This document shows, piece by piece, positions 8,997-16,882 of a stretch of 64,000 bases of DNA. The stretch lies in NCBI GenBank assembly GCA_947646015.1, contig CANSEY010000010.1, positions 1 to 64,000 of the forward strand, written 5' to 3'. The notes beneath the pieces were generated by a model that saw nothing but the letters and a program-made list of their open reading frames with translations, searched no databases and was not told the DNA's origin. Positions within the stretch are counted from its first letter, which is position 1. Every line of letters starts with the position of its first letter. Position numbers and translations under genes: made by a program. Source of the DNA: an uncultured Bacteroides sp. (lineage in GTDB: Bacteria > Bacteroidota > Bacteroidia > Bacteroidales > Bacteroidaceae).

Positions 8997-9353
8997 TCAA
9001 TCACCGCAATAGTTACCCCAACCCGACCAATCGGAATAATGATTGCCCCGTCCATATCCATACGCTACACATTCAGCCTCAACACTGGCATACTTTTGTT
9101 CTTTCAGTTTAGCTAATCTTTCGGCACGCTCAGCATCAATACGAGCGGTTCGGGCTGCGACTTCTTGCGCTTCTCTCTTCTTTGCTTCATGGTAAGCAAT
9201 AGTTTCTGCCCGGTTAGCTTCGATCTGTTTGCGGAACTTTGCCATACTCCAAGAGGCTTTTAATGCCTGTGAAAAAGTGGAGAATCTCTCGGGGCTATTA
9301 CGACGGAGAGAGTGGGCGTCTTTCATTATTTGGGATAAATTGTAAGTTGTCAT
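8997..9353 (-). CDS. Unknown small alpha-helical protein of the integrated element
   Basis: 118 residues. The N-terminus (NLSQIMKDAHSLRRN) resembles short phage/plasmid accessory proteins seen in Bacteroidetes, with FSQALKASWSMAKF following. The centre (residues ~40-88) is a highly charged Ala/Glu/Lys/Arg helix, probably a coiled coil. The last ~25 residues are Tyr/Gly/Trp-rich. The gene is divergent from the XRE repressor; an exact TAnnTTTG box (9387-9394, minus) with CTTG 19 nt further upstream lies before it. Function unknown. Confidence 0.65.
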   Translation of the reverse strand: MTTYNLSQIMKDAHSLRRNSPERFSTFSQALKASWSMAKFRKQIEANRAETIAYHEAKKREAQEVAARTARIDAERAERLAKLKEQKYASVEAECVAYGYGRGNHYSDWSGWGNYCGD

Positions 9354-9386
9354 ATTATTATATCTTTTATGTTCTATTTTCTGCTA

Positions 9387-9417
9387 CAAATATAGCGTAT
9401 AAGATATAATTAGACAA
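9387..9417 (-). promoter_or_regulatory. Promoter of the left (minus) gene group of the element
   Basis: On the minus strand CTTG (9414-9417), 19 nt, then TATATTTG (9387-9394). Together with the plus-strand box at 9501 it makes 9354-9535 a divergent control region, the expected target of the XRE repressor. Confidence 0.6.
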
Positions 9418-9500
9418 GTAAAGCAATTATTTATATTACCTTTAATGCTATATTTAACTTTTATTTATATCGTAAATGGTATATGCTGCAAAAAACTCCC

Positions 9501-9508
9501 TATTTTTG
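9501..9508 (+). promoter_or_regulatory. Candidate promoter -7 element of the XRE repressor gene
   Basis: TATTTTTG, an exact TAnnTTTG, 27 nt before the ATG at 9536. Because it lies inside the longer open frame that begins at 9476, it argues for the 9536 start. Confidence 0.5.
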
Positions 9509-9535
9509 CGGTATAACTTAAAAGGTATAATCAGT

Positions 9536-9790
9536 ATGCGAACAAGAATTAAAGAATTATGCAGAGAAAAAGGGATGACCATCAGCGCAATAGCCGAACA
9601 GATAGGCACGACGCAAACAAGTCTTAGCCGCGCTTTAGGGGATAACGGAAATCCCACTCTTGAAACCCTCGATAAGATCGCCAACGCTTTAAATGTTCAT
9701 ATTACCGAACTGTTTGAGCAGCCCCAGAGTAACGAAGCCGGGATAACATGTCCGCATTGCGGAAAGTCGATCACTATTAAAGTAGAATAG
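9536..9790 (+). CDS. XRE-family (HTH_3) transcriptional regulator
   Basis: 84 residues from the ATG at 9536. Residues 1-60 form a Cro/C1-type helix-turn-helix (RIKELCREKGMTISAIAEQIGTTQTSLSRAL, then PTLETLDKIANALNVHITELF). The short tail has CPHCGK, a possible half zinc knuckle. I prefer 9536 to the upstream in-frame start at 9476 because the upstream 20 codons contain a promoter-like box and the HTH begins right after this Met. Probably the element's master repressor, acting on the divergent promoters at 9354-9535. The next gene starts 2 bp after the stop. Confidence 0.85.
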   Translation: MRTRIKELCREKGMTISAIAEQIGTTQTSLSRALGDNGNPTLETLDKIANALNVHITELFEQPQSNEAGITCPHCGKSITIKVE

Positions 9791-9791
9791 T

Positions 9792-10370
9792 ATGGGGCAA
9801 CTGGAACTTATTCAAAGTAAGATTTACGAGATTAGAGGGCAAAAGGTCATGTTAGACTTTGATTTGGCGGAAATGTACGGTATTGAAACGAGGGTATTAA
9901 AACAGGCAGTACGTCGCAACCTGAAACGCTTCGAAGGTGAGGACTTTATGTTTGAACTAACAAAGGAAGAACTTTCAAGATCACAAATTGTGACCTTGAA
10001 CAGAGGTAGAGGCGGAAATTTTAAATATATGCCCTTTGCTTTCACTGAGTTAGGTGTTGCAATGCTGAGCAGTGTTCTAAATTCTGATACTGCGATAGAA
10101 ATAAACAGGGGTATTATGCGCGCATTTGTAGCGGTTAGAAACCTTCTGCTTAATCCTCCTACTGATCCGGTATATGAACTACAAAACGAGATGAAGGAAC
10201 TCAAAACGTATATCGAAGAAGTGTTTGCCGACTATAACGACATAAACGACGACACCCGAGTACAACTGGAACTTATTAACCAGACGCTGGCCGAGTTACA
10301 GGCACAAAAGAAACTGGCTGATAAACCCCGCAACCCCATCGGCTTTGTTACTACGAAACCAAAAGAGTAA
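9792..10370 (+). CDS. ORF6N-domain DNA-binding protein
   Basis: 192 residues. The N-terminal ~95 residues are an ORF6N domain: IYEIRGQKVMLDFDLAEMYGIETRVLKQAVRRN, FEGEDFMFELTKEE, then KYMPFAFTELGVAMLSSVL. The C-terminal half (YELQNEMKELKTYIEEV onward) is a likely coiled coil. ORF6N proteins are phage- and element-associated regulators related to KilA-N/antirepressor families. It follows the XRE repressor by 2 bp, so the pair forms a repressor/regulator operon. The exact target is unknown. Confidence 0.85.
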   Translation: MGQLELIQSKIYEIRGQKVMLDFDLAEMYGIETRVLKQAVRRNLKRFEGEDFMFELTKEELSRSQIVTLNRGRGGNFKYMPFAFTELGVAMLSSVLNSDTAIEINRGIMRAFVAVRNLLLNPPTDPVYELQNEMKELKTYIEEVFADYNDINDDTRVQLELINQTLAELQAQKKLADKPRNPIGFVTTKPKE

Positions 10371-10867
10371 TACCAATTGTTAACTACTGGCAAAACGGCT
10401 GGCATATCTACTGGCGAAACTACCGTAAATTTTCCGGTAGTTATGTCAGTAGTCAGACTACCCGGCCGCTATGAAGCAACGTTTATTTGTTTCGATTCTG
10501 CATTATCATTTGCGTACCTATTTGCGTTCCTTCGCTGTTTCCTTGCGTATGGGAACTGTTTATTAACTTGCGGTTTATTAGATAGTTGAGGCAAGCAAAT
10601 TGTGTTTCCTTTTGCGTTCCTGTTCCTTTCTCGCTTGTTCTGCCATGGCTGCAACAAAGACTGATGATATGTTGCCCTTTACCCTGTCCCTTATGCTGTC
10701 TCTCTGTATATGTTGATTTGGGCGAGCGTATCAGAGTGAATGGGGCGGGCTTTTTTATACAATGGGGTAAGCCGCCCAAACCCACCTCACCCAGTTTTTT
10801 TACGCGCGAGGTGTTTTTATTCTGGGGGGGGATCGCTGGGGGTGATGCAATTTATCACTATTCATTT
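10371..10867. other. ~490-bp noncoding region of the element; candidate origin
   Basis: Lies between the convergent ends of the ORF6N gene and the antirepressor gene. A perfect hairpin, AACTACCG (10418-10425) / CGGTAGTT (10435-10442), sits just past the ORF6N stop. A second near-perfect one (CCGGTAGT / ACTACCCGG) overlaps it. Further right are reiterated TTGCGTTCCTT-like words and a G-run (10826-10832). Open frames here look like chance. The hairpins could be a terminator or part of a rolling-circle origin. Confidence 0.4.
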
Positions 10868-11650
10868 TCAATTCAGTAGTTTAAATGTTCCTGACTTATA
10901 TAATTTCATGATAAAATATTCGCCTGTTTCCGTCCAATACATGTGCTTTTCTGTTCTTGGCTCACCAGTATTGGGGTTGGTAAAGTGGAACGTCTTATAT
11001 CCTTCAAGCCCCTTTCCGCGCATGTCGCTGTATAACACATAGACCCCGTTAACTTTGTATTGTACCTTTGAATCACAAAGGAACTTATTGAGTTTACGGG
11101 CACTTATACCCAATTCAGCGGCGATGGAATCGGTTGCAATAAGCGATTTTGATTGTAACACCTTATCACAATATTCTGCTTTGGGCTTCATCGCTTCAAT
11201 TGCTTGCGTGTTAGCCACATTCTGCATACGGAGTGATACATTCTGCTTCTGTTCTGTTTTCAGGGCTGTAAGCAAACGAATCATATTATCAGGGTTTCGT
11301 ATCACCTGCTCAATAGTTTCCAACGTCATATATGCGCCATGCTTGCGGATGGATGGTAATACCTCGGACGTTACCCACTTGCGGAACGGTTTCGCCCTTT
11401 CTGAATCGCTACGAATAACGACATCATACAACCCGCTCTCAGTGACAAACGTAGCCTGCTGTCCATTTCTTAACCCTAAGTCTAACTTAGCCTTTAAATC
11501 ATCATCCAATCGACTCGCTACAGCCGTTGGGTTAGATAATCCAATCACGCCGCATACATCGGCCAAACAGAATAAAGGCTCTCCGCTTGCAGTTATTACG
11601 GTTCTAACCTGGCCCAAACTCTCATTGCTAAAAATCTTAATTTCGTTCAT
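10868..11650 (-). CDS. Phage-type antirepressor (BRO-N domain)
   Basis: 260 residues from the ATG at 11648-11650 (the frame extends 11 codons upstream, but MNEIKIFSNE matches usual BRO-N starts and avoids overlap with the next gene). Residues 1-105 form a Bro-N domain: GEPLFCLADVCGVIGLSNPTAVASRL, ESGLYDVVIRSDSERAKPFRKWVTSEVLPSIRKHG. The C-terminal part (YCDKVLQSKSLIATDSIAAELGISARKLNKFLCD) is the KilAC/ANT-type domain. Such proteins counteract repressors during induction. Here it is probably part of the same control circuit as the XRE repressor. Confidence 0.88.
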   Translation of the reverse strand: MNEIKIFSNESLGQVRTVITASGEPLFCLADVCGVIGLSNPTAVASRLDDDLKAKLDLGLRNGQQATFVTESGLYDVVIRSDSERAKPFRKWVTSEVLPSIRKHGAYMTLETIEQVIRNPDNMIRLLTALKTEQKQNVSLRMQNVANTQAIEAMKPKAEYCDKVLQSKSLIATDSIAAELGISARKLNKFLCDSKVQYKVNGVYVLYSDMRGKGLEGYKTFHFTNPNTGEPRTEKHMYWTETGEYFIMKLYKSGTFKLLN

Positions 11651-11663
11651 AATACTTTGGCTT

Positions 11664-12014
11664 TTAATTGTGTTTATTATCATTAAGTGACGTTTTGCCT
11701 GGTGATCGTTTCGGCTTTACAAATTCAAAATTTCTTTCGGCTTCTGAAAGATCACCGAACATCATTTCGATTTCATCCGGTACGGGATTCGGATTTTCTT
11801 CGTGTTCCGGATCGGCAACTCTCAGAAAACATCCCCATAAATATTGGTTCATCTCGTAGATACTTTTGAATCCGAATTTATCGCGTATCCGGCTTGCGCG
11901 CTCCCATTGTTTGTGATTAAGACGGGCTACAATCTTTTTAGGCGGGCCACCCAGTAATGCCAGCCTTTCCGCTTTCCTTGCCGCTCTTTTAGCGGCCTGT
12001 TCTTCTGGTAACAT
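11664..12014 (-). CDS. Unknown basic protein of the integrated element
   Basis: 116 residues. The N-terminus is rich in Ala, Lys, Arg (EEQAAKRAARKAERL), followed by KKIVARLNHKQWERASRIRDKFGFKSIYEMNQYLWG. That segment resembles ribbon-helix-helix/mobilisation accessory proteins only loosely, so I do not assign a family. The acidic C-terminus ends near the antirepressor start (13-bp gap). DNA binding is plausible from charge alone. Confidence 0.6.
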   Translation of the reverse strand: MLPEEQAAKRAARKAERLALLGGPPKKIVARLNHKQWERASRIRDKFGFKSIYEMNQYLWGCFLRVADPEHEENPNPVPDEIEMMFGDLSEAERNFEFVKPKRSPGKTSLNDNKHN

Positions 12015-12041
12015 AATGATCTGTTTTGTTGGGTTTGTAAA

Positions 12042-12368
12042 TTAGTGTCTATGATTCAGAGGGAAATCAATTTGATACATTGAAAGCACCTCCCGGGCAG
12101 CCTCAAATACTTCCTCCCTGAATTGGATTTTATTTTTCTTTATCCATCGCTTTATGCTTTTTACGTATGATTCTTCACGTAGATAGTCAAACGTGTACCT
12201 TTCGCATGCCAATGCACCCGTAGATAATTCAATAGCTCCGTATATTTGAGGGTCTACGCTGTTGGTAATGCAGAATTGCAAGCCGTGGGCTTCAAATAGT
12301 TCGCCCGTACATTGCGCTATTCCGAAAGCGGTTGCCCGGTTTATGGTGATATGTTTTGTTTTAGACAT
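12042..12368 (-). CDS. Unknown small protein of the integrated element
   Basis: 108 residues, soluble, no recognised domain. Starts MSKTKHITINRATAFG and ends in a mixed helical region with MYQIDFPLNHRH. It is in the minus-strand run between the replication-initiator-like gene (51 bp upstream) and the 116-residue protein (27 bp downstream), which supports it as a real gene of the operon. Confidence 0.6.
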   Translation of the reverse strand: MSKTKHITINRATAFGIAQCTGELFEAHGLQFCITNSVDPQIYGAIELSTGALACERYTFDYLREESYVKSIKRWIKKNKIQFREEVFEAAREVLSMYQIDFPLNHRH

Positions 12369-12419
12369 GGTTATTATAGTTTTTAATTGGGTTGTTATTA
12401 CAGTAGAGACCAGTCGGCC

Positions 12420-13595
12420 TCAGCCTGTGTTAAACTCTTCAATATCCGGAAGCTTTCCCCTACTTTTTATCTCACCTCTGGCAGTGTATGATAATTTCGC
12501 ATCCATATTAGGCGGTTTATCGAGGCTGTCAGGTGGTTGTGGTTCTGGGGTAATGTAGGCGATAAAGTCACCCCTTATCCAAGTATTGATTTTATCGCCT
12601 AAATGCCTTTTTTCTTTCTGTTCCAAAAACGTTGATTTTGCCGCCTCTTTTATTGTTTCCGTTTTAGATGGCTTGTTGCCTTCGTTTACTTTTACTACTT
12701 TCTGCAAATTTGCAAAAAAGTTGATTTTATCGCCTAAATGTCTCGGTTCGCAGTCTCTAAGATTTGCGCATTCTTGTTTAATCAATATTGCCAGTTCTTT
12801 TTTTATAGATGAAATCCCGGTACGCTCCGCCAAATCATTTAACTTTTGCTTTTTCTTATACAGATTACTCGCATTTAAGTTTTGCCAACCATCGCCAATG
12901 AATAGAGCTAATAAATCACGCTCTTTCTTGCTTAATCCTTCCAATGGTACAGCCTCAACAATTACAATATCTTCCAACGCTTTAAGCAAAAGAGCTTCAA
13001 ATCTTATCCAGACATCAGCACTAAGTAAGTCGCCCAATTTTGATACGGATATATGATTTCTTTTTAAAAATGAAACTTTCGCTCTTATTTCGATGCGTAG
13101 AATATTATCAAAGCCCAATACGCCACATTGTCGCCCCTTATCGTATATTTTTAGCTCGTACAAACTGGATTCATGTTTTAAACCCATGTTTCCCGTGTGA
13201 ACAAATTTATTTGCCTTATACATTTTTATAGCTTTCAGAACTCTTTGCGGATCATACGGAAGTCTTATATTTACTCCAAATTCAACCCTGCGTAACCTCG
13301 TTGCGCCTGGTTCAATCCCGTAGACTTCTTTCAATTCAGTGAACACACGGCACAAGTCAGACAGCCGGAAAGAATCGGCATTATGTAAACCACCGTTAGC
13401 GTACTTATGCAGGCTTCCGCGAAGCGTGCATACTTTGCGGATTTCTCCCGTATTTGTATCTACCCCGTCGAAATAGTCAAACTTTAGCCCGTTGGCGTTG
13501 ACGCAAACCGAATCACGGTATGTATCAACGCCTTGTTTATCGGCCAGTTTATACACGTCTAAGGGCAACCAACTTGTTGTTATACCGTCTATCAT
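12420..13595 (-). CDS. Replication-initiator-like protein (phage/plasmid Rep)
   Basis: 391 residues. The N-terminal half has features of rolling-circle initiators of the filamentous-phage gpII / Phage_CRI type: VCVNANGLKFDYFD, RLRRVEFGVNIRLPYDP and the SSLYELKIYDKGRQ segment (about residues 143-156), then ILRIEIRAKVSFLKR. The pattern 'KxYDKG...LRIE' is the best support. No clear HUH metal motif can be fixed by eye. The C-terminal half is charged and variable. It lies directly downstream of the excisionase-like gene (19-bp gap). It would let an excised circular form replicate. An alternative is a mobilisation relaxase, less likely. Confidence 0.6.
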   Translation of the reverse strand: MIDGITTSWLPLDVYKLADKQGVDTYRDSVCVNANGLKFDYFDGVDTNTGEIRKVCTLRGSLHKYANGGLHNADSFRLSDLCRVFTELKEVYGIEPGATRLRRVEFGVNIRLPYDPQRVLKAIKMYKANKFVHTGNMGLKHESSLYELKIYDKGRQCGVLGFDNILRIEIRAKVSFLKRNHISVSKLGDLLSADVWIRFEALLLKALEDIVIVEAVPLEGLSKKERDLLALFIGDGWQNLNASNLYKKKQKLNDLAERTGISSIKKELAILIKQECANLRDCEPRHLGDKINFFANLQKVVKVNEGNKPSKTETIKEAAKSTFLEQKEKRHLGDKINTWIRGDFIAYITPEPQPPDSLDKPPNMDAKLSYTARGEIKSRGKLPDIEEFNTG

Positions 13596-13614
13596 TGAAT
13601 AAGTAGATACGTAA

Positions 13615-13917
13615 TTAGTTTCTACGTGAATACTTAATGCTTGACATGTCTTTTATAGCTGCCTCGACATCGGTATAGATATAGCGTATACGCGTGCCTA
13701 TTCGCTTGGCTTTTATAAGTCCTGCGTTAGTCCAGTTATCCAGTGTTGGAAGTGAGATTTTTAATAATTTGGCGGTTTCTTGGCGCGTAAGTAATTTGCT
13801 TGCCACATTGGTAGGCGTAGGATTGATAGACTTTATTTTGTCATCAATCACTTTAGAAACTAACGCCTCAATGTCTGACAAAGAAACGTTTTGCAGAATA
13901 ATAGAATTTTGCGTCAT
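13615..13917 (-). CDS. MerR/excisionase-like helix-turn-helix protein
   Basis: 100 residues from the ATG at 13915-13917 (the open frame begins at 13998, but the first 27 codons cross a promoter-like, palindromic region). Residues ~42-95 are a winged HTH_17-type domain: LLTRQETAKLLKISLPTLDNWTNAGLIKAKRIGTRIRYIYTDVEAAIKD. Proteins of this size next to a tyrosine integrase commonly act as excisionases or as regulators of the replication gene. A perfect 10-bp inverted repeat covers the start codon. Confidence 0.75.
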   Translation of the reverse strand: MTQNSIILQNVSLSDIEALVSKVIDDKIKSINPTPTNVASKLLTRQETAKLLKISLPTLDNWTNAGLIKAKRIGTRIRYIYTDVEAAIKDMSSIKYSRRN

Positions 13918-13945
13918 AATATTTATTTTGGTTTGATTATGACGC
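13911..13945. repeat. Perfect 10-bp inverted repeat at the excisionase-like start
   Basis: GCGTCATAAT (13911-13920) and ATTATGACGC (13936-13945), separated by 15 bp. The left arm contains the start codon of the HTH gene. It could be an autoregulatory operator or a leader hairpin controlling translation. Confidence 0.65.
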
Positions 13946-14023
13946 AAATATGAATGATTTATTTTTGCTAAAAGTTCCCCAAGTTCCGAGCGGAACAAAA
14001 GGGAACAAAACGGAATTTTTATT

Positions 14024-15019
14024 TTATGTAAAATGTCGGTCTATCCATCTTTTAAAGATGCGATCAAACCGATTTTTTGTATCTGATTCTCCATCTGCTT
14101 TTCTAAGTGCTCTAATTGTGCAATACTCACCGTTTATAGTATTGTCCTTCCCTACTGTTAGCCCAAATTGATTATATAGCAAATTTAGCTGATTGGATTC
14201 GCTGTCCTGTGCTATTACTCCATGTTCTTTTAAGCAATAATAAAGCTCTGCTAACTCTGTCTTTTTTTTGCTTTCTCCTACCCATTGTCCGGTATTTATA
14301 TACCCATTGATTTCTAATATTCTTTCAAAATCCGCAGTATTTTCTTTCCACGGCGACCTAAATATTTCTTTGTATGATATATTTTGCTTATTAATATTTT
14401 GAGGTACAACGTTGTTGGCTTTAGGCTTATTTTGGTTTTCTTTTGCTAAATCATTATAGCGCGCATTTACCATCTCTATATCCTGTATAAATTCAAGTCT
14501 TGTATATATGTGGGTTACTTTACTACCCAGATGGTTTACGTATTCAACTTTTACACCGGAACTCTCCGAGGTGTATAAATCTGTTAATAACGCTATATAT
14601 ATCCAGTCTTTCGCTTTGCCAACCATTGTCTCTAATTTTATAACCTTTTCTTGCTCTGTTTTATCAGAGTTTATAAGAAAATACATCAATTCGGTAATAT
14701 TACCTTTGCCGCCTTCTACCTTTTTAAGTATCTCTTTAGTATTTCGAGATATATCTTCGCATCCTTTTAGAGTTTGTATTCGGGATGCATCGAACTGCAA
14801 CAATGTCTTTTTTGTATTTTCGTTCGCATCTTTTGCGATGTGTTCCATACATACCCGTACAAAGCTATTATCAAGCTGGGGTTTTATGCTTTCTAAGAAG
14901 TCAAATACTATTCTTACAACGGTTAGTTTGTCTTTGTTTTCTGAGATACAATATCTTTCTATATTGTCTAATATAGGTGTATTTCTGTCTGCAATGAATC
15001 GGTATAGTATGTTGTCCAT
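14024..15019 (-). CDS. Unknown protein of the integrated element
   Basis: 331 residues, soluble. Largely helical with a conserved-looking C-terminus (LYNQFGLTVGKDNTING, then CTIRALRKADGESDTKNRFDRIFKRWI) of the kind I associate with proteins next to integrases in Bacteroidales mobile elements. No enzymatic motif is visible. It follows the integrase by 11 bp on the same strand, so the two are probably co-transcribed. Function unknown. Confidence 0.65.
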   Translation of the reverse strand: MDNILYRFIADRNTPILDNIERYCISENKDKLTVVRIVFDFLESIKPQLDNSFVRVCMEHIAKDANENTKKTLLQFDASRIQTLKGCEDISRNTKEILKKVEGGKGNITELMYFLINSDKTEQEKVIKLETMVGKAKDWIYIALLTDLYTSESSGVKVEYVNHLGSKVTHIYTRLEFIQDIEMVNARYNDLAKENQNKPKANNVVPQNINKQNISYKEIFRSPWKENTADFERILEINGYINTGQWVGESKKKTELAELYYCLKEHGVIAQDSESNQLNLLYNQFGLTVGKDNTINGEYCTIRALRKADGESDTKNRFDRIFKRWIDRHFT

Positions 15020-15030
15020 GTGCTAATAAC

Positions 15031-16302
15031 CTATTTATTAATTACCATTTGATTAAAGAAACTGTGTGCCCGTAGTTGCAGGGCGTTTTCTTTGTCTGAA
15101 ATCTTAATGTATTTCATAAAAGAGGATTCTGTTTTGTGTCCGGTGATTTTCATTATACTAATGGCTGGCACACCTGCAATAAAAGCATTTGTTGCAAACG
15201 AGCGCCGGGCGGTGTGGCTTGTTACGAGTTCCCATTTTGGCAACGTCTTTTTGAATGATAGATCGCCCTTTTGCAGGTCTAAGCAAATTGGTTCGTTTAT
15301 CTTTGCCAGCTTGGCGACTTCTTTTATATAGTCGTTAAACTTTTGATTTGATGGGATTTTAGGCAAGTCATACCTGTATTTCTCCATTATTAACCGCACC
15401 CTTGTGTGGAGTGGTATTACTACAGTATGCCCGGTTTTAATGGTTTTTATTGTTATTGTTCCATCGCCACTGAAATTATCCGCACATAGCTGTGATAAAT
15501 CGCTAAAACGCAATCCAGTACAGCAGCCTATTATAAACAGATCGCGCACCCGGTCAAGCCGTTTAGCTAATGATAAATCAATATTGTATATCTGTGTTAA
15601 TTCCGAATCATTGAGATACACCGAAAAGGTTTCAGAACTTGGCTTTTTGAAACTTTTCTTTTTGAAATCTAAGTTTTTATGCAATCCCCTGTCATAAGAT
15701 TCGTTCATAAACGTTTTGACATCCTTTATACGAGTTCCTACAGTGTTGGGTGAATAGTTTTTTGATGTCAAAAACTCTACGAAATCTAAATGAAAGTCTA
15801 AATTTATTTCATCAAATCTTAGTCGTTTATTTTTTAATATTGAATAGTCTTTTAATTCTCTAAGCGTTTGTTTATAACCCTTTATAGTAAGTGGCTTTCT
15901 ATCACATATTTCTATAAAGTTTTCAATGAATGCAGGTAATGTGTCTATTATCGTTTCTTTTACTTGCTTGTGTGCTTTGTATATGCTATCCAGCTCTTTT
16001 GTTATTAGTTCATTTGTTGGCGCTATTCCGTCATTCTCCAATCTGCGTAGTATATCCATTGTCTTTGCCTCGATATTGGTTAATGACATTTTTAGTTCTT
16101 TGTATCTTTGAATGTTTTTAGGCTCACCTTTGGATTTGTCCCAGCCGTCTGGGTGTATTGTGTGCGTTGTATAGTACTTTAATGGTAGGTACTTCTTTTT
16201 GCCGTTTGGCAGGAGTTGAAATGCTCCGTAGCTAAACAGGAAATATATAGCCGTTTCGTCTTTAGATTTGGGACGTGTGAGATAGAATTTGATAGTAGCC
16301 AT
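15031..16302 (-). CDS. int: Tyrosine recombinase, integrase of the element
   Basis: 423 residues. The N-terminal arm-binding domain begins MATIKFYLTRPKSKDETAIYF. The SAM-like core-binding region covers residues ~120-215. The catalytic domain has all residues: Arg in CTGLRFSD, Lys in IKTIKTGHTV, HTARRSFAT (His-x-x-Arg), GHKTESS, and the nucleophile in FMKYIKIS. It is the last gene before attR, reads inward from it, and the attachment site is the tRNA-Arg 3' end. Expected role: integration and, with a directionality factor, excision. Confidence 0.93.
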   Translation of the reverse strand: MATIKFYLTRPKSKDETAIYFLFSYGAFQLLPNGKKKYLPLKYYTTHTIHPDGWDKSKGEPKNIQRYKELKMSLTNIEAKTMDILRRLENDGIAPTNELITKELDSIYKAHKQVKETIIDTLPAFIENFIEICDRKPLTIKGYKQTLRELKDYSILKNKRLRFDEINLDFHLDFVEFLTSKNYSPNTVGTRIKDVKTFMNESYDRGLHKNLDFKKKSFKKPSSETFSVYLNDSELTQIYNIDLSLAKRLDRVRDLFIIGCCTGLRFSDLSQLCADNFSGDGTITIKTIKTGHTVVIPLHTRVRLIMEKYRYDLPKIPSNQKFNDYIKEVAKLAKINEPICLDLQKGDLSFKKTLPKWELVTSHTARRSFATNAFIAGVPAISIMKITGHKTESSFMKYIKISDKENALQLRAHSFFNQMVINK

Positions 16303-16483
16303 ATTTGGGTATTTTATATACAGGCAAATATAATACTTTTTTCTCTGCGGTAAGAATTGCGGTAAGAATATCTTTTGTTTTTCTTATTTTTGCTTTGCTT
16401 CTCTTTCTTCTTTGTTTTTGTAAACTGCTTATTAATTGGGTGTTGTGGCAAAGTTTAGTATGTATCAGAAATATGTTTAGTAG

Positions 16484-16500
16484 TCTCCTCGGGGCTACAA
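16484..16500 (+). repeat. attR: second copy of the 17-bp tRNA 3'-end repeat
   Basis: Identical to 8120-8136. It lies about 180 bp outside the integrase start, as expected. Upstream bases do not match the tRNA, so this copy is only the 3' fragment displaced by integration. Confidence 0.85.
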
Positions 16501-16506
16501 TGATAG

Positions 16507-16543
16507 AAACGCAGTTAATCAATAGCGATTAACTGCGTTTTTT
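16507..16543 (+). terminator. Ancestral terminator of tRNA-Arg
   Basis: A perfect 14-bp stem, AAACGCAGTTAATC (16507-16520) / GATTAACTGCGTTT (16527-16540), followed by T's. It directly follows attR, so it should be the original downstream terminator, separated from the tRNA by the element. Confidence 0.8.
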
Positions 16544-16882
16544 GTTTGGATCCACTTTCCTTTTTGTGATGACGGACTGGATGTGATTTATACCTTATTA
16601 TATATATAGCCGATTTATATTGATGTGTGTCGTGTTCTACAATACAAGGGTATTCTCAGTTTGGAGATTTCTCAACTTTTCAAATGATAATAAGGATGAT
16701 ACATATCATTCCTTAGATTCGATACCCGATTATGATATGCTATTTATTCATTTTATGTTAATTCAGTTCTTATCTATAATTCTAATTCATCTATTTTCTT
16801 TTTTATTTGTTATAGGGACGTTGAGAATTTCTATTTTTGCATTTTATATTTAATATAATGAATCTATAAATAATAATTTATT
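16544..16882. other. Leader region of the Tsr-like recombinase gene
   Basis: AT-rich, about 340 bp. A 77-codon open frame (16620-16853) has low-complexity hydrophobic content, no family and no convincing start, so I do not call it a gene. I see no exact TTTG/TAnnTTTG pair. Confidence 0.4.

Larger units (their letters stand above)
8137..16500. mobile_element. Integrated element of about 8.36 kb in tRNA-Arg(CCT)
   Basis: Bounded by attL (8120-8136) and attR (16484-16500). Contents from left: unknown protein (minus), 48-residue membrane protein (minus), unknown coiled-coil protein (minus), XRE repressor and ORF6N protein (plus), a ~490-bp noncoding stretch, then BRO-N antirepressor, two unknown proteins, a replication-initiator-like protein, an excisionase-like HTH protein, an unknown protein and the integrase (all minus). 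No capsid, terminase, portal, relaxosome or type IV secretion gene is visible. I infer a phage satellite or an integrated cryptic plasmid that excises, replicates and depends on a helper for transfer. Confidence 0.8.

Noticed and set aside
10586-11042. Plus-strand open frames opposite and beside the antirepressor gene
   Set aside because: They overlap the antirepressor antisense or lie in the repeat-rich noncoding stretch, and match nothing recognisable.
8120-16500. The element as a complete prophage or conjugative element
   Set aside because: No capsid, portal, terminase, tail, relaxase, coupling protein or secretion gene can be recognised in 8.36 kb.
16620-16853. 77-codon open frame before the Tsr-like recombinase
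   Set aside because: Hydrophobic, AT-driven composition, no family and no promoter or ribosome-binding context; most likely leader sequence.
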